Assembly: GCF_007970185.1 (NCBI RefSeq)
Contig: NZ_CP042431.1
Location: forward strand, 2,108,001-2,172,000
Direction: 5' to 3'
Source of the DNA: Pseudobacter ginsenosidimutans
GTDB lineage: Bacteria > Bacteroidota > Bacteroidia > Chitinophagales > Chitinophagaceae
Length of the DNA stretch: 64,000 nt
Shown here: one piece after another, positions 46,404-56,050 of the stretch
How positions within the stretch are numbered: the stretch's first letter is position 1
Layout of the letters: each line of letters starts with the position of its first letter
Translations under genes and position numbers: made by a program
The notes under the pieces: model-generated
What the model saw: the letters and a program-made list of their open reading frames with translations, nothing else
Databases searched by the model: none
What the model was told of the DNA's origin: nothing

Positions 46404-47789
46404 ATGAGTGATATCCTCTCTTCCTTCATGGCCAAAAGCACCATCAAGGCTGGTGATCTCGAACACCGCCGTAAAGTGGCTTTCAATATCAGCAGATATG
46501 ATGCTGTGGTGCCCGTTGGCAAGCAACAATTCCAGGATGTACACCTCGCCCGCGAGCGCGCCAAGAACGTGAAATGGAGAGCCATCGAAATGCTGGACCA
46601 GTACCTGGAGGAATTCGAATCCAATATCACCAGGCGTGGCGCCAAAGTGATTTGGGCAGAAGATGCCAAACAAGCCCTGGAAGAAGTGGCGAAGATCTGC
46701 GCAGAGAAGAATTGCAAAACCATCGTGAAGAGCAAGAGCATGGTAACCGAAGAGATCCATCTCAACGATTACCTGGAAAAAAAAGGAATTGAAAGCGTTG
46801 AGACCGATCTCGGCGAATACATCCAGCAACTGGACGAAGAGCCGCCCTATCATATCGTAACGCCTGCCATGCACAAGAGCAAGGAAGATGTTGCAAAACT
46901 GTTCTACGATAAGCTGGGAACCGCGCCCAATCTGAGCCCCAGTGAGCTCACACTCGTAGCCCGCGAAAAGCTCCGCAAAAAATATGTTGAGGCAGAGATC
47001 GGTATCACCGGCGCCAATTTCATCATTGCAGATGTTGGCGGCATCGCTGTTACGGAGAATGAAGGCAATGCAAGACTGAGCTGTGCATTCCCCAAAACGC
47101 ATATCGTGATCTGTGGTATCGAGAAGATCATTCCTTCCGTTACCGATCTGGGGCTGTTCTGGCCGCTGCTCGCCACTTACGGAACAGGACAACGCATCAC
47201 TGTTTATAATACCATCGTAACCGGGCCGAAGCAGGCGAATGAAACCGATGGCCCGGAAGAAATGTACGTGATCCTGCTGGACAATGGCCGGACCAATATC
47301 CTGGCCAACGAAAAAACAAGGGAAAGTCTTTACTGCATACGTTGTGGCGCCTGCCTCAACGCATGTCCTGTATACAAGAATATTGGCGGGCATGCTTATG
47401 GAACTACCTATAGCGGCCCCATCGGTTCTGTGATCACACCGCACCTGAAAGAGCTGGACGAATGGAAACACCTCAGCTATGCTTCCTCGCTTTGTGGCAA
47501 CTGCACTGAAGTATGTGCCGTGAAGATCAACCTGCACGAGCTATTGCTGGAAAACAGGCATGAAGCTGTAGAAGAAGGCGCCAGCAGTTTCGCTGAAAGG
47601 ATCGCCTGGAAAATGTGGAAGAAAGCCAGTCTCAGCCGCAAAATGATGAACATGGGCAACCAGAAAGTGAAGAATTGGGCTGCCAATAAAATGTTCAAGG
47701 GTTGGACTGCACATCGGGGCGATCTCCAGTTCCCGGAAAAAACTTTCAATGAACAATGGAAAGAGAAGTTTGAACCGAAGAAAAAATAA
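46404..47789 (+). CDS. lutB: LutB-like iron-sulfur protein of lactate utilization
   Basis: 461 residues. The N-terminal LUD domain (about 60-300) includes KTIVKSKSMVTEEIHLNDYL and GITGANFIIADVGGIAVTENEGNARL. Two 4Fe-4S motifs follow: CIRCGACLNACPVY (about 315) and CGNCTEVCAVKI. LutABC oxidises L-lactate to pyruvate. lutA and lutC are not in this window, so the partners may be elsewhere. Start and end are clear, and the protein lacks a signal peptide. Confidence 0.92.
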   Translation: MSDILSSFMAKSTIKAGDLEHRRKVAFNISRYDAVVPVGKQQFQDVHLARERAKNVKWRAIEMLDQYLEEFESNITRRGAKVIWAEDAKQALEEVAKICAEKNCKTIVKSKSMVTEEIHLNDYLEKKGIESVETDLGEYIQQLDEEPPYHIVTPAMHKSKEDVAKLFYDKLGTAPNLSPSELTLVAREKLRKKYVEAEIGITGANFIIADVGGIAVTENEGNARLSCAFPKTHIVICGIEKIIPSVTDLGLFWPLLATYGTGQRITVYNTIVTGPKQANETDGPEEMYVILLDNGRTNILANEKTRESLYCIRCGACLNACPVYKNIGGHAYGTTYSGPIGSVITPHLKELDEWKHLSYASSLCGNCTEVCAVKINLHELLLENRHEAVEEGASSFAERIAWKMWKKASLSRKMMNMGNQKVKNWAANKMFKGWTAHRGDLQFPEKTFNEQWKEKFEPKKK

Positions 47790-48005
47790 TCCGGATTGCG
47801 CCGGATCATTGATTGGTCAAACAGCAATCTACCCAATAACCCGCAGCGGATTTCGAAACTTTGCGGTTACCCCCTGCTTCATAAGCATTCGAAATAGTAG
47901 AATTCCAATTGGATTTGATGCAGATCAATCCTGGCGGGAATTCCACTTATCTTTTTTCAAATCCCCGATACAATTATCAACCTACTTTTATATTTTGTGT
48001 AACTG

Positions 48006-49328
48006 ATGCTGCTGCTCTACACTCATACTGTTACACCACGGTTGGAATATATCGTTGACTTTTTCAGCAGGGAATTGTTTGATGAACCGATTGAAGTAAC
48101 CTCCAGCCGGGCCGCTTACAATGCCAGTATTCAACCCAGGATCAACTACTCCGGACAGGCGTTCTCCGACAATGAATTCTTCATTGAACATACCAGCCTG
48201 TTATTTGAAAAAGGTATTCGCGATCAACCCATCGAATGCTTTGAAGTGAATTTTCACAAAGCCTTTTTTCAAACCCGCGGGGATTTTCCATTCGACATTT
48301 TTGCCGCATCATTTTATCTGCTCAGCCGATACGAAGAATATCTTCCTCATAAAAAAGATGAGTATGGCCGTTATGCACATACCAATTCACTGGCGTTCCG
48401 CGAAGGATTCCTTCAACAGCCTCTCGTGAATATCTGGATGGAAGAATTCAGGAAAGCACTGCAACAGAAATTTCCAAACCTTCGCTTCAAGGGAAGGAAT
48501 TTCAAATGCATCCTGTCTTACGATATCGACATGGCCTGGTCTTATCGCCACAAAGGCTTCATGAGGAATATGGGAGGATTTGCCAGGAGCATCAAAAATG
48601 GCAACTGGAATCAGGTGAAAGAAAGATGGGAAGTTGTGCGCGGTAAAAGAAAGGACCCCTTCGATTGTTTCGAGTGGCTGGACGCGTTGCATCTCTATTG
48701 CAGATTGAAGCCCTATTACTTTTTCCTCGTTGCAAAAAAACAAACCGGATACGATAAGAATACATCGCCCGATGTAAAACAATTCCAGGACCTGGTAGAA
48801 TATTATTCCAACAGCTACAAAGTGGGATTGCATCCCAGCTGGCAGACGGGCGATGATGAAGAACTGTTCGAATCCGAACTGGAGTGGATGGAAGACGTTA
48901 CCGGCAGGGCCATCATTCACAGTCGTCAACATTATATCCGGTTCACATTACCTGACACTTTCCGCACACTCACCAATCTCGGCATCCAAAAGGAATTTTC
49001 GATGGGATACGGTACCATCAACGGTTTCAGGGCATCCGTCTGTTCATCTTTCTATTGGTACGACCTGGAAAAAGATGATCCCACCACTCTGATGTTATAT
49101 CCCTTTTGCTTTATGGACGCCAACGCTTACTACGAACAAAAATTCACGCCACAGCAGGCATACACAGAGCTCATGCAATACTACTCCACGGTAAAAAAGC
49201 TTAATGGGATGCTGGTAACTGTCTGGCATAATTCCATTCTCGGCACAGACAGTGCTTTTGCCGGCTGGCGCGAGATGTTTGAACTCTTCATGAAAGAAAC
49301 AGTGTACTGGGATGCTTACTGCGACTGA
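48006..49328 (+). CDS. Polysaccharide deacetylase-like protein
   Basis: 440 residues. After an alpha/beta N-terminal domain of about 170 residues there is a NodB-like start, ILSYDIDMAW, where Asp residues would take part in metal/catalysis. A later KVGLHPSWQT gives the His. The family of Bacteroidota deacetylase-like proteins with an N-terminal DUF7033-type domain matches this. It may act on a cell-surface glycan. No signal peptide, so it may work in the cytosol during glycan assembly. It overlaps the convergent DMT gene by 13 bp at the 3' ends. Confidence 0.82.
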   Translation: MLLLYTHTVTPRLEYIVDFFSRELFDEPIEVTSSRAAYNASIQPRINYSGQAFSDNEFFIEHTSLLFEKGIRDQPIECFEVNFHKAFFQTRGDFPFDIFAASFYLLSRYEEYLPHKKDEYGRYAHTNSLAFREGFLQQPLVNIWMEEFRKALQQKFPNLRFKGRNFKCILSYDIDMAWSYRHKGFMRNMGGFARSIKNGNWNQVKERWEVVRGKRKDPFDCFEWLDALHLYCRLKPYYFFLVAKKQTGYDKNTSPDVKQFQDLVEYYSNSYKVGLHPSWQTGDDEELFESELEWMEDVTGRAIIHSRQHYIRFTLPDTFRTLTNLGIQKEFSMGYGTINGFRASVCSSFYWYDLEKDDPTTLMLYPFCFMDANAYYEQKFTPQQAYTELMQYYSTVKKLNGMLVTVWHNSILGTDSAFAGWREMFELFMKETVYWDAYCD

Positions 49329-50266
49329 TCTTTCACTTTCTCCTGATTTTTGAAAGCCTTATTGATGAGGCGAACGCCAATGAGGATCACAGCTCCGCCG
49401 ATAGCGATGTAGATGCTCAGTTTTTCATCGAACCAGATGGAACCGAGCAGGATCGCTACTATCGGGTTGATATATGCGTAGATCGATAACTGCTCTGTTG
49501 GCAGATGCTGTAACGCATACAGGTAAGCGATGAAGGAAACCACCGAACCGATGATCACCAGGTAAGCCAGCGCCGCCCAGGCCTGCCAGGGAATGCTGCT
49601 GTAAGGGATCGTCATTCCCGTGCCATTGGCTACGCCCGAGAGGATGATGCCGCCGATCAGCATTTGCAGGCCCAAACTGAAATACGGATTGAAAGCCGTT
49701 GCCTGTTGTTTTGTGTAGATGGTTCCAAATGCCCAGCTCCAGGCCCCTGCCAGCGAAAGAATGATCCCGAACCGGAAATCCGGGTTCAGGAAATCCACGA
49801 GATGATCATAGAAGATGGTGCATACTCCTGCAAAACCCAGAAGCAATCCAAGGATGGCATTTCGTGGTAGTTTCACTTTGGAGACTGTCAGATGTATCAC
49901 AACGATCCAGAGTGGAAAAGTAGCGGCGATGATGGCTCCCAGTCCTGCGGAAATGTATTGTACTGCCCAGGTGGTAAGTCCATTTGTGAAAGTGATGTTC
50001 AGCAGGCTCAGCACCAGGATGGGCATCCATTCCTTTCCTCTGGGCCATTGCATGCCTTTGGCGGTAAAATAAATGATGTAGAGAATGCCGCCGGCCAGTT
50101 GGCGGATGCCTGCCATCTGGAGGGCAGGCATGTAGAGTACGCCTTGCCGTGAGGCGATCCAGGTGGTGCCCCAGAGAAAGCACACCAGTCCCAATGCTAT
50201 GAGTGCTTTGGAACGGGTGCCTTTCTTTTTCAGAAATGGGGTTGATATATTAGTTGATGCACACAT
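49316..50266 (-). CDS. EamA/DMT-family transporter
   Basis: 316 residues from ATG 50266 (an ATG at 50296 adds ten unlikely residues). Ten TM helices in two EamA repeats: ALIALGLVCFLWGTTWIASRQ starts the first (about 17-37), and FGIILSLAGAWSWAFGTIYTKQQA the second. The C-terminus is charged. It is a drug/metabolite or amino acid exporter by family; the substrate is unknown. It follows purH on the same strand, 33 bp away, but need not be related. Confidence 0.88.
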   Translation of the reverse strand: MCASTNISTPFLKKKGTRSKALIALGLVCFLWGTTWIASRQGVLYMPALQMAGIRQLAGGILYIIYFTAKGMQWPRGKEWMPILVLSLLNITFTNGLTTWAVQYISAGLGAIIAATFPLWIVVIHLTVSKVKLPRNAILGLLLGFAGVCTIFYDHLVDFLNPDFRFGIILSLAGAWSWAFGTIYTKQQATAFNPYFSLGLQMLIGGIILSGVANGTGMTIPYSSIPWQAWAALAYLVIIGSVVSFIAYLYALQHLPTEQLSIYAYINPIVAILLGSIWFDEKLSIYIAIGGAVILIGVRLINKAFKNQEKVKDQSQ

Positions 50267-50299
50267 GTTATAGATCAGGAAGTGCGCATCGCGCAATTC

Positions 50300-51820
50300 T
50301 TAGTGTTTGAAATGGCGCATGCCGGTCATTACCATGGCGAGGTTATGTTCTTTGCAATACTCGATACTGTCTTTATCGCGAACAGAACCTCCGGGTTGAA
50401 TGAATGCTGCGATACCCGCTGCATGGCCGATCTGCACGCAATCATTGAAGGGGAAGAAAGCATCGCTGGCAAGTACTGCGCCGTTCAGGTCGAAATTGAA
50501 TTGCTTCGCTTTTTCGAGAGCCTGACGGAGTGAATCGATGCGGCTGGTTTGTCCGCAACCTTTGCCAACCAGTTGTTTGTTTTTCACCAGTGCGATGGCG
50601 TTTGACTTCAGGTGCTTGCACACGAGGTTAGCGAAGATGAGATCGGATCTTTCAGCTTCGGTGGTTTCCCTGCCTCCGGCTTCTTCCCATTTCTCATAAT
50701 TGCCTTCATCGGGTTTTTGCGCCAGAACACCGTTCAGTACAGCTTTGAATTCTTCTTTCTTCTTCAACTGGTTGATTTGCTGAAGGAGGATCCTGTTCTT
50801 CTTTGATTTCAGAACAGTCAGTGCATCTTCATCAAATGCAGGTGCGATCAATACTTCGAAGAAGATTTCGTTGATAGCGTCTGCAGTGGCCTTGTCGATG
50901 GTTTTGTTGCAAACCAGTACGCCACCGAATGCGCTTTCAGGATCACCTGCCAGGGCTGCGTCCCAAGCTTCTTTCACAGATGGGCGGGAAGCGATGCCAC
51001 AGACATTGGTATGTTTGATGATGGCAAAAACTGGTGTGCCTTCTCCGCTGAATTCATCAATGAGTTGAACGGCTGCATCCACATCAACAAGATTGTTGTA
51101 AGAAAGTTCTTTTCCATTGAGCTGGTTGAATATCTTTTCCAGGTTGCCGAAGAAAACGCCGGCCTGGTGTGGGTTTTCGCCATAACGCATGATGCGTGGA
51201 TTGGGGAAAGATTCCTGGAAATAGTTGGTGTGTTGTGGATTGAAATATTGTGCGATGGCTACATCATAGTGAGCTACGATCTCAAAAGCGCGTGCAGCCA
51301 GTTGTTTGCGTTGTTCGAGGGTGGTGGCTCCGGATTGTTCGCGAAGGAGTTGTTCCAGGTATGCGTAATCGCTTTTTGCGGCAACTACTACTACGTCTTT
51401 GAAGTTCTTGGCAGCGCCGCGGATCATGGAAGGTCCGCCGATATCGATCTTTTCGATAATGAGTTTTTCTTCAGAAGTGGTGGCCACTGTTTCTTCGAAG
51501 GGGTAAAGGTCTACGATCACCAGGTCGATCTCCGGGATATTGTACTGTTTCATTTCCTGGAGGTCCTGATCCAGGTCCCTTCTTCCGAGGATGCCACCAA
51601 ACACAGATGGGTGCAGGGTTTTAACGCGACCACCGAGAATGGATGGATAGGTGGTAAGATTTTCTACAGGCACAACGGGAATGCCCAGTTTTTCAATAAA
51701 GCTTTGAGTACCTCCGGTGGAGTAGATGGTGATGCCCTGCTGATGCAGTTGTTGAACTACGGGCTCGAGGCCATCTTTATAAAAAACGGAAATAAGCGCT
51801 GATTGAATTTTTTTGGTCAT
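50300..51820 (-). CDS. purH: Bifunctional AICAR formyltransferase/IMP cyclohydrolase
   Basis: 506 residues from ATG 51820, the normal PurH length; an open frame continues further upstream but lacks homology. The MGS-like cyclohydrolase domain is at about 1-180 (KKIQSALISVFYKDGLEP, ISTGGTQSF-like YSTGGTQSF, RVKTLHPSVFGGIL). The AICARFT domain covers the rest (YGENPHQAG, KHTNVCGIAS, GGSVRDKD). It makes the last two steps of IMP synthesis in the cytosol. Confidence 0.95.
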   Translation of the reverse strand: MTKKIQSALISVFYKDGLEPVVQQLHQQGITIYSTGGTQSFIEKLGIPVVPVENLTTYPSILGGRVKTLHPSVFGGILGRRDLDQDLQEMKQYNIPEIDLVIVDLYPFEETVATTSEEKLIIEKIDIGGPSMIRGAAKNFKDVVVVAAKSDYAYLEQLLREQSGATTLEQRKQLAARAFEIVAHYDVAIAQYFNPQHTNYFQESFPNPRIMRYGENPHQAGVFFGNLEKIFNQLNGKELSYNNLVDVDAAVQLIDEFSGEGTPVFAIIKHTNVCGIASRPSVKEAWDAALAGDPESAFGGVLVCNKTIDKATADAINEIFFEVLIAPAFDEDALTVLKSKKNRILLQQINQLKKKEEFKAVLNGVLAQKPDEGNYEKWEEAGGRETTEAERSDLIFANLVCKHLKSNAIALVKNKQLVGKGCGQTSRIDSLRQALEKAKQFNFDLNGAVLASDAFFPFNDCVQIGHAAGIAAFIQPGGSVRDKDSIEYCKEHNLAMVMTGMRHFKH

Positions 51821-51945
51821 AACATTAATTGATGCGTTCGAAAAAGTATGCAGGTAAGCGATCGTGAGTTCTATTCCTACAGAAGATTGACTGGCAAAGG
51901 CTTGCTGCAAGGGTCTTAAAAAGAAGGCGCAAAGGTAATTCAAAT

Positions 51946-54043
51946 TCAATAGGCATTCAAAACAAAAGCTCCTTTCTCTGCCGTGAAATGGCAGGGGATA
52001 CCGGCTTCCCGGCAGACTGAGCGCCATTCAAGGGCCAATTTCGCTGAATTGGACCCATCTACCACCACCTGTGTTGTTGGAAGCCGGGTCAGCAGGCTGT
52101 ACGGGTCCACGTATGGGTTATGGGAGATCAGCAGCAGGTCTGCGGGCGGAACAGGCCCTGATGGCGGTGGTGGCAAGTGGAAGGCTGAATCTATGATGAT
52201 CATTGTTTGTGAGCCTACCCTGACCAGGTTCTCATCTTTATACACTCCTTTCAGGGAACCGGATTGACTGACTTCAAACAAATCCCTTGCGGGGTTGAGC
52301 GTGTAGAGTTGCACCTGAAAACTTTGTTGGATAGTACTATCGCCTGTGTAAACAAACCTGTTCCCGATGATACAATCGATGGCAGTTGCGTTGGGGATCT
52401 GATAGATCACAAGGTATTGTTGTTTCCGGGTACGGTATGCTTCGGTTGCACCGATGCTGAAATAAGCAAGCAGTAAAATGAGCGCGGCGAAAACCATGAT
52501 TTTCTTTTGTGCAGCAACCAGATTGTAAAGGCAGTAATGACTCCGTAGAGCAGCCAAACCTGAACCAGGTTGATATTGATTTGAGTGATGGAAGTGAAGG
52601 GTAGCTGATCTATTCTTTCTACAATACCATTCATGACCCTGATAAGCCATGAAAGCAGCGTACCTGTTGGCCTGGCCAGAATGGGCATAAAGCTAAGGAG
52701 GCAGAGCAGTATTTCGCCCAGTAATATTCCGCTTGAGAGTGGAATGGCGATGAGATTGGTGAGTACAAAGAAAACGGGGAACTGATGGAAGAGAAAAAGA
52801 ATTACCGGAAGGGTGAGTATTTGCGCTGCGATGGTGGTAGATATGTGTTTCCAGATATGGTCAAGCCATTGCCAGGATATATTGATGGCATCGTAAATAG
52901 TTTGCTGGAAAAGCGCCAGGCTGGCTACTGCGGTGTAGGAGAGCTGGAAGCCTGCATCCCAGAGCCAGTATGGGTTATAGCAGAGAAGAAGGAATGCGGA
53001 AGCTGCGAGTGAATTAAATATCGAAGCCTGTTTTGAAAGGCTATTGCCGATAGCGATGCATGTGAACATCACGGCCGACCTGAAGATGGAAGGAGAGCCG
53101 CCTGCAAGGAAGCCGAATGCCCAGAGGCCTGCGATGATGAAGATGGGGCGAAAGATCCTCGTCCATTTTTTGTTTCCAAGAGGTTGGCAGATGAGTGAAA
53201 GCAGCATGTAGATGAGGCCGAGATGCAATCCTGAAATAGCGATCACATGAATAACGCCGGTGTTGGAGTAGGATTGAATGAGGGATTTGTGGAGGTCTTC
53301 TTTGTAGCCGATGAGCAGTGCTTCTGCGAGTCCTGCTTCTTTGGGCCCGGGGATGTAGCGTCGAAGAATGTTTACAATGGAATCGCGAAGAATGAACATT
53401 GATTTTTTAAGTGAGGAAGGGGCTTATGCGATAATTTTTTCAGGTCATTTTCTGCCAGGTAAGCCTGATAAAAAATGCCCTGGAATTCGCACCATGATTT
53501 ATAGTTGAAACTTCCGGGGTTTACCGTGGCTTTCACGGGGTGTAATTGCTTGCGGAAAACGATCTTGTCACCGTAATATAAACCCTGGTTGCTGCGTGTT
53601 TTCTGAAGGTAAAGGATGATGGTTGTTTTGATGGGGATGAGGGTTTGACCGGAAATGCGGTGTGTAAGTTGGGCGATGGTTTTGTATGAGTTTGGTTTTT
53701 CGGTTACTGGTTCCAGGAGGGAGGCGATATATGTATAGGCGGAATCCTCGATGTGGGCTATGGGTGTGGGTTTCAGCGAATCGGTTTTAATGTGCATCCT
53801 CCATGCGCCGGCAGTAGTGAGGAGTATCAGTAATGTATATGCGAGCTGGTATTTGAATTTAAAGAGGGTGGTAATGGAGCTGTTGGAGAGGAGGATGACA
53901 ACAGTGGTTGTGATAGTGGCGGAAATGATCAAATAAATGGGTGGACAATATGTATAGAATTGGATAACAATGCCTGTGCAGAATGGGAGGAGCAGGCGGA
54001 GAAATGGCGCCTGTTTCCAGGCAATTAAGGTTGCAGCATACAT
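51946..54043 (-). pseudogene. comEC: DNA-uptake channel ComEC, broken by two one-base frameshifts
   Basis: Three consecutive frames spell one ComEC. Part A (54043 to about 53410) has the N-terminal TM block and DUF4131-type OB region (SFNYKSWCEFQGIFYQAYL). Part B (about 53400 to 52500) holds the competence core (GVIHVIAISGLHLGLIY and GGSPSIFRSAVMF). Part C (to 51946) is the short C-terminal domain ending ADLLLISHNPY...GIPCHFTAEKGAFVL. A-to-B needs one base in a T6 run (53403-53408). B-to-C needs one base near T-runs at 52500-52508. With both added the gene is 2100 bp, 699 residues. Both are apparent single deletions in homopolymers, so I suspect sequence error, though decay is possible. Confidence 0.85.
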
Positions 54044-54742
54044 AATAAATAAAACTGAAATGAGTTAGAGAAATGATGCTGTACCTGGATTTGAGTGCGA
54101 TTTGGATTGGCATTTGGTGGGTATCGGAAGCTGGTGATACCCCGCTTTTTTGGCGGGGCAATATGCTAAACTCTAAGAAAGGTTGAGATTCTGAAGTTCA
54201 GGACATTGATACCAGCTTAACCCGAAAAAAGAAAAGGATAAGGATAAGGCCAATGGTTGGTTAATAGCTTGATCTGTTAGAATGAGTTGGGCGGATTTTT
54301 TAAAACCCGGTTCAGAAAAAAATTTCCTCAAGTATTTGTTGAGCAAAGAACTTGAGGAAATCTGTCGGCGGGTTTTCACAGGAGTATTGGACTTTGAAAA
54401 ACGGGATGATAGCAACTCTCCGATATCTAATATCAGACAAAAAATGGGATTGGGGCTGAAAAGCTGCTTTTATTAGGTACGGGATTTTATCCGTATAAAA
54501 GACGGTGCAAAATGCCCCGTTTTTTCACGGTATAAAATGGCGATGTTTTTACGGTATTATGGCGATGTTTTCAACGGATTTTAGCAATTTGATTTAACTT
54601 GGAACCTTGAAAGCCTTCGCTTTATGGATAATATTAATTTGTAATCATTTGACTAACACTCATTTGTAACCGAAATGCTGTCTGGTTACGGGTATACATT
54701 TACACTCGTAATTCAATTATTCAATTATAAACCCCCCAGACT
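54044..54742. other. Gene-poor AT-rich region before the 166-residue protein gene
   Basis: About 700 bases. Two overlapping short frames near 54173-54476 have no domain; I do not accept them. A short tandem repeat array lies at 54502-54573. AT content rises here and stays high to about 56.8 kb. Some part must be the promoter of the gene at 54743, but no clear element stands out. Confidence 0.5.
54502..54585. repeat. Degenerate tandem repeat, about 24-bp unit, 3.5 copies
   Basis: Units begin ACGGTGCAAAATG (54502), ACGGTATAAAATGGCGATG (54527) and ACGGTATTATGGCGATG (54551), followed by a partial ACGGATTTTA (54574). The last two full units share GGCGATGTTTT. The array sits about 160 bp before the 166-residue gene. 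Confidence 0.6.
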
Positions 54743-55243
54743 ATGACAGCTATTGAAACAAAATCCTTAAAGGTTGGCAAATACGTTGATACTGCCCATG
54801 TAGACACCTTGATCAGAAATTATAAGCAAGAGAGGTGGAGGCAGAATAGTGAACGCTTGGGGAAAGAGGATTCACTCAGCGTTTGGTTTAGTGTTGAAGA
54901 ACTCGAAGAGTTTATTGCCAATATCAAAGACTACAATGCAACAGGTGTACGATTTTATTTCGGAGCTTACCCAAATTTGCATATCAATAAAAAAGGTGAG
55001 GATGGACGCCAAACTATTGTCATGGTGGCTACTAAGAACCAAATAACCGAGGATGGTAATGTCGAAAAAAATATTCACATTTCTTCACAAAGCGGAATCA
55101 GCATCCTTGCTTACAATATGGGACAATATTGCCCACCAACTTGCCCAACGCCCAGAAAACCAACTCCAGGCGACAGCGATGATTGGGGCGGACTTGGCAT
55201 TACAATTGTTGATAAAGGTGAACAAGGCTTAGCGGTAATCTAA
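54743..55243 (+). CDS. Uncharacterised 166-residue protein with CPPTCP motif
   Basis: The central part (SVWFSVEELEEFIANI ... GVRFYFGAYP ... RQTIVMVAT) looks like a compact alpha/beta domain. After ISILAYNMGQ comes YCPPTCPTPRKPTPGDSDD, a short Cys/Pro-rich linker, and a C-terminal segment GGLGITIVDKGEQGLAVI. There is no signal peptide or TM. I have a sense that similar proteins with a C-P-P-x-C stretch occur in Bacteroidota but know no function. A terminator follows 23 bp after the stop. AT-rich, unlike the flanking genes. Real protein likely; role unknown. Confidence 0.7.
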   Translation: MTAIETKSLKVGKYVDTAHVDTLIRNYKQERWRQNSERLGKEDSLSVWFSVEELEEFIANIKDYNATGVRFYFGAYPNLHINKKGEDGRQTIVMVATKNQITEDGNVEKNIHISSQSGISILAYNMGQYCPPTCPTPRKPTPGDSDDWGGLGITIVDKGEQGLAVI

Positions 55244-55266
55244 AGTTAACTTACAAGAGATATTTA

Positions 55267-55294
55267 ACCCTTTGCTTCGGCAAGGGGTTTTTTT
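55267..55294 (+). terminator. Terminator of the 166-residue protein gene
   Basis: ACCCTTTGC (55267-55275) pairs with GCAAGGGGT (55280-55288), with one G-U pair and a TTCG loop, followed by a seven-T run. Confidence 0.85.
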
Positions 55295-55340
55295 ATGTTT
55301 AGAGATGTACAAAAGGGAATTATAAACTAATTTAGTAGTG

Positions 55341-55988
55341 ATGAATTTCCCTTCATTGGTAATCCAGATTATTAGCTTATTAATTTCTTCCTTCTTAATT
55401 TTCAGAAGGAATACACCAAGGTATATTAAGGTCTTTCCATTTTTCTTATTGGTAACGGTTATTATTGAAATAATCGGTTATGAGCTTTGGATGAATGGAA
55501 TCAAGACAACATTATTATACAACTTTTTTACAACTCTAGAGTTTGAGTTTTACTTATTTCTGCTTTATAACATAATACAGAATTCCAAATTTCGGAAAGC
55601 TATTTTCTATTGTATTTGCTTTTATCCTGTTTTAGTAATAGCAAACATTTGCCTGATTCAAATCAATACATTTCACACAATTACCTATGCATTCGGATGC
55701 TTGTTAATTGTGGCAGTTTGTATTTATTATTTCTTCGAATTATTTCAATACCCTAAATCTGTAGATTTAAAGCGTGAACCAGCATTTTGGATGTGTTCAG
55801 GTTTATTGTTTTTTTATTGCTGCAGCTTCCCTCTTTTTGGATTACTGAATTTTCTTCATGGTGTATCAGGAGTAATAATGAGGAATTTAGCTTCCATAGT
55901 TATGATTCTAAATATTCTGCTTTACACATCCTTCATTATAGCTTTCTTGTGTAATTTGAAAGTTCGGAAGGTGAAAATACATAGATAA
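55341..55988 (+). CDS. Multi-pass membrane protein, paralog 1
   Basis: 215 residues from ATG 55341 (a GTG directly before it is less likely). Six or seven TM helices are predicted by hydrophobicity, spread over the whole length, with short basic loops and a basic C-terminus (LKVRKVKIHR). Shared points with the next protein: YNFFTTLEFEFYLFLLY, FHTITYAFGCLLIVAVCIYYFFELF, VDLKREPAFW and GVIMRNLAS. The charged VDLKREP loop is a candidate contact or ligand site. No known domain. AT-rich. It lies 59 bp before its paralog. Confidence 0.72.
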   Translation: MNFPSLVIQIISLLISSFLIFRRNTPRYIKVFPFFLLVTVIIEIIGYELWMNGIKTTLLYNFFTTLEFEFYLFLLYNIIQNSKFRKAIFYCICFYPVLVIANICLIQINTFHTITYAFGCLLIVAVCIYYFFELFQYPKSVDLKREPAFWMCSGLLFFYCCSFPLFGLLNFLHGVSGVIMRNLASIVMILNILLYTSFIIAFLCNLKVRKVKIHR

Positions 55989-56050
55989 AAAATATTATAT
56001 TGTGATTCGATAAACAGGAAGGAAGTTTTTATTATTAAAAGCAAACCTTG

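Noticed and set aside
45747-47537. Very long antisense open frame (596 codons) opposite DUF3109 and lutB
   Set aside because: The plus-strand genes have clear Cys motifs and LUD domain; the antisense protein has no domain and mirrors their codon pattern.
51821-52027. Upstream extension of purH to an ATG at 52027
   Set aside because: The extra 69 residues do not match PurH, which normally starts at the MTKKIQ site.
54173-54476. Two overlapping short frames on opposite strands before the AT-rich block
   Set aside because: Neither shows a domain, signal peptide or terminator of its own.
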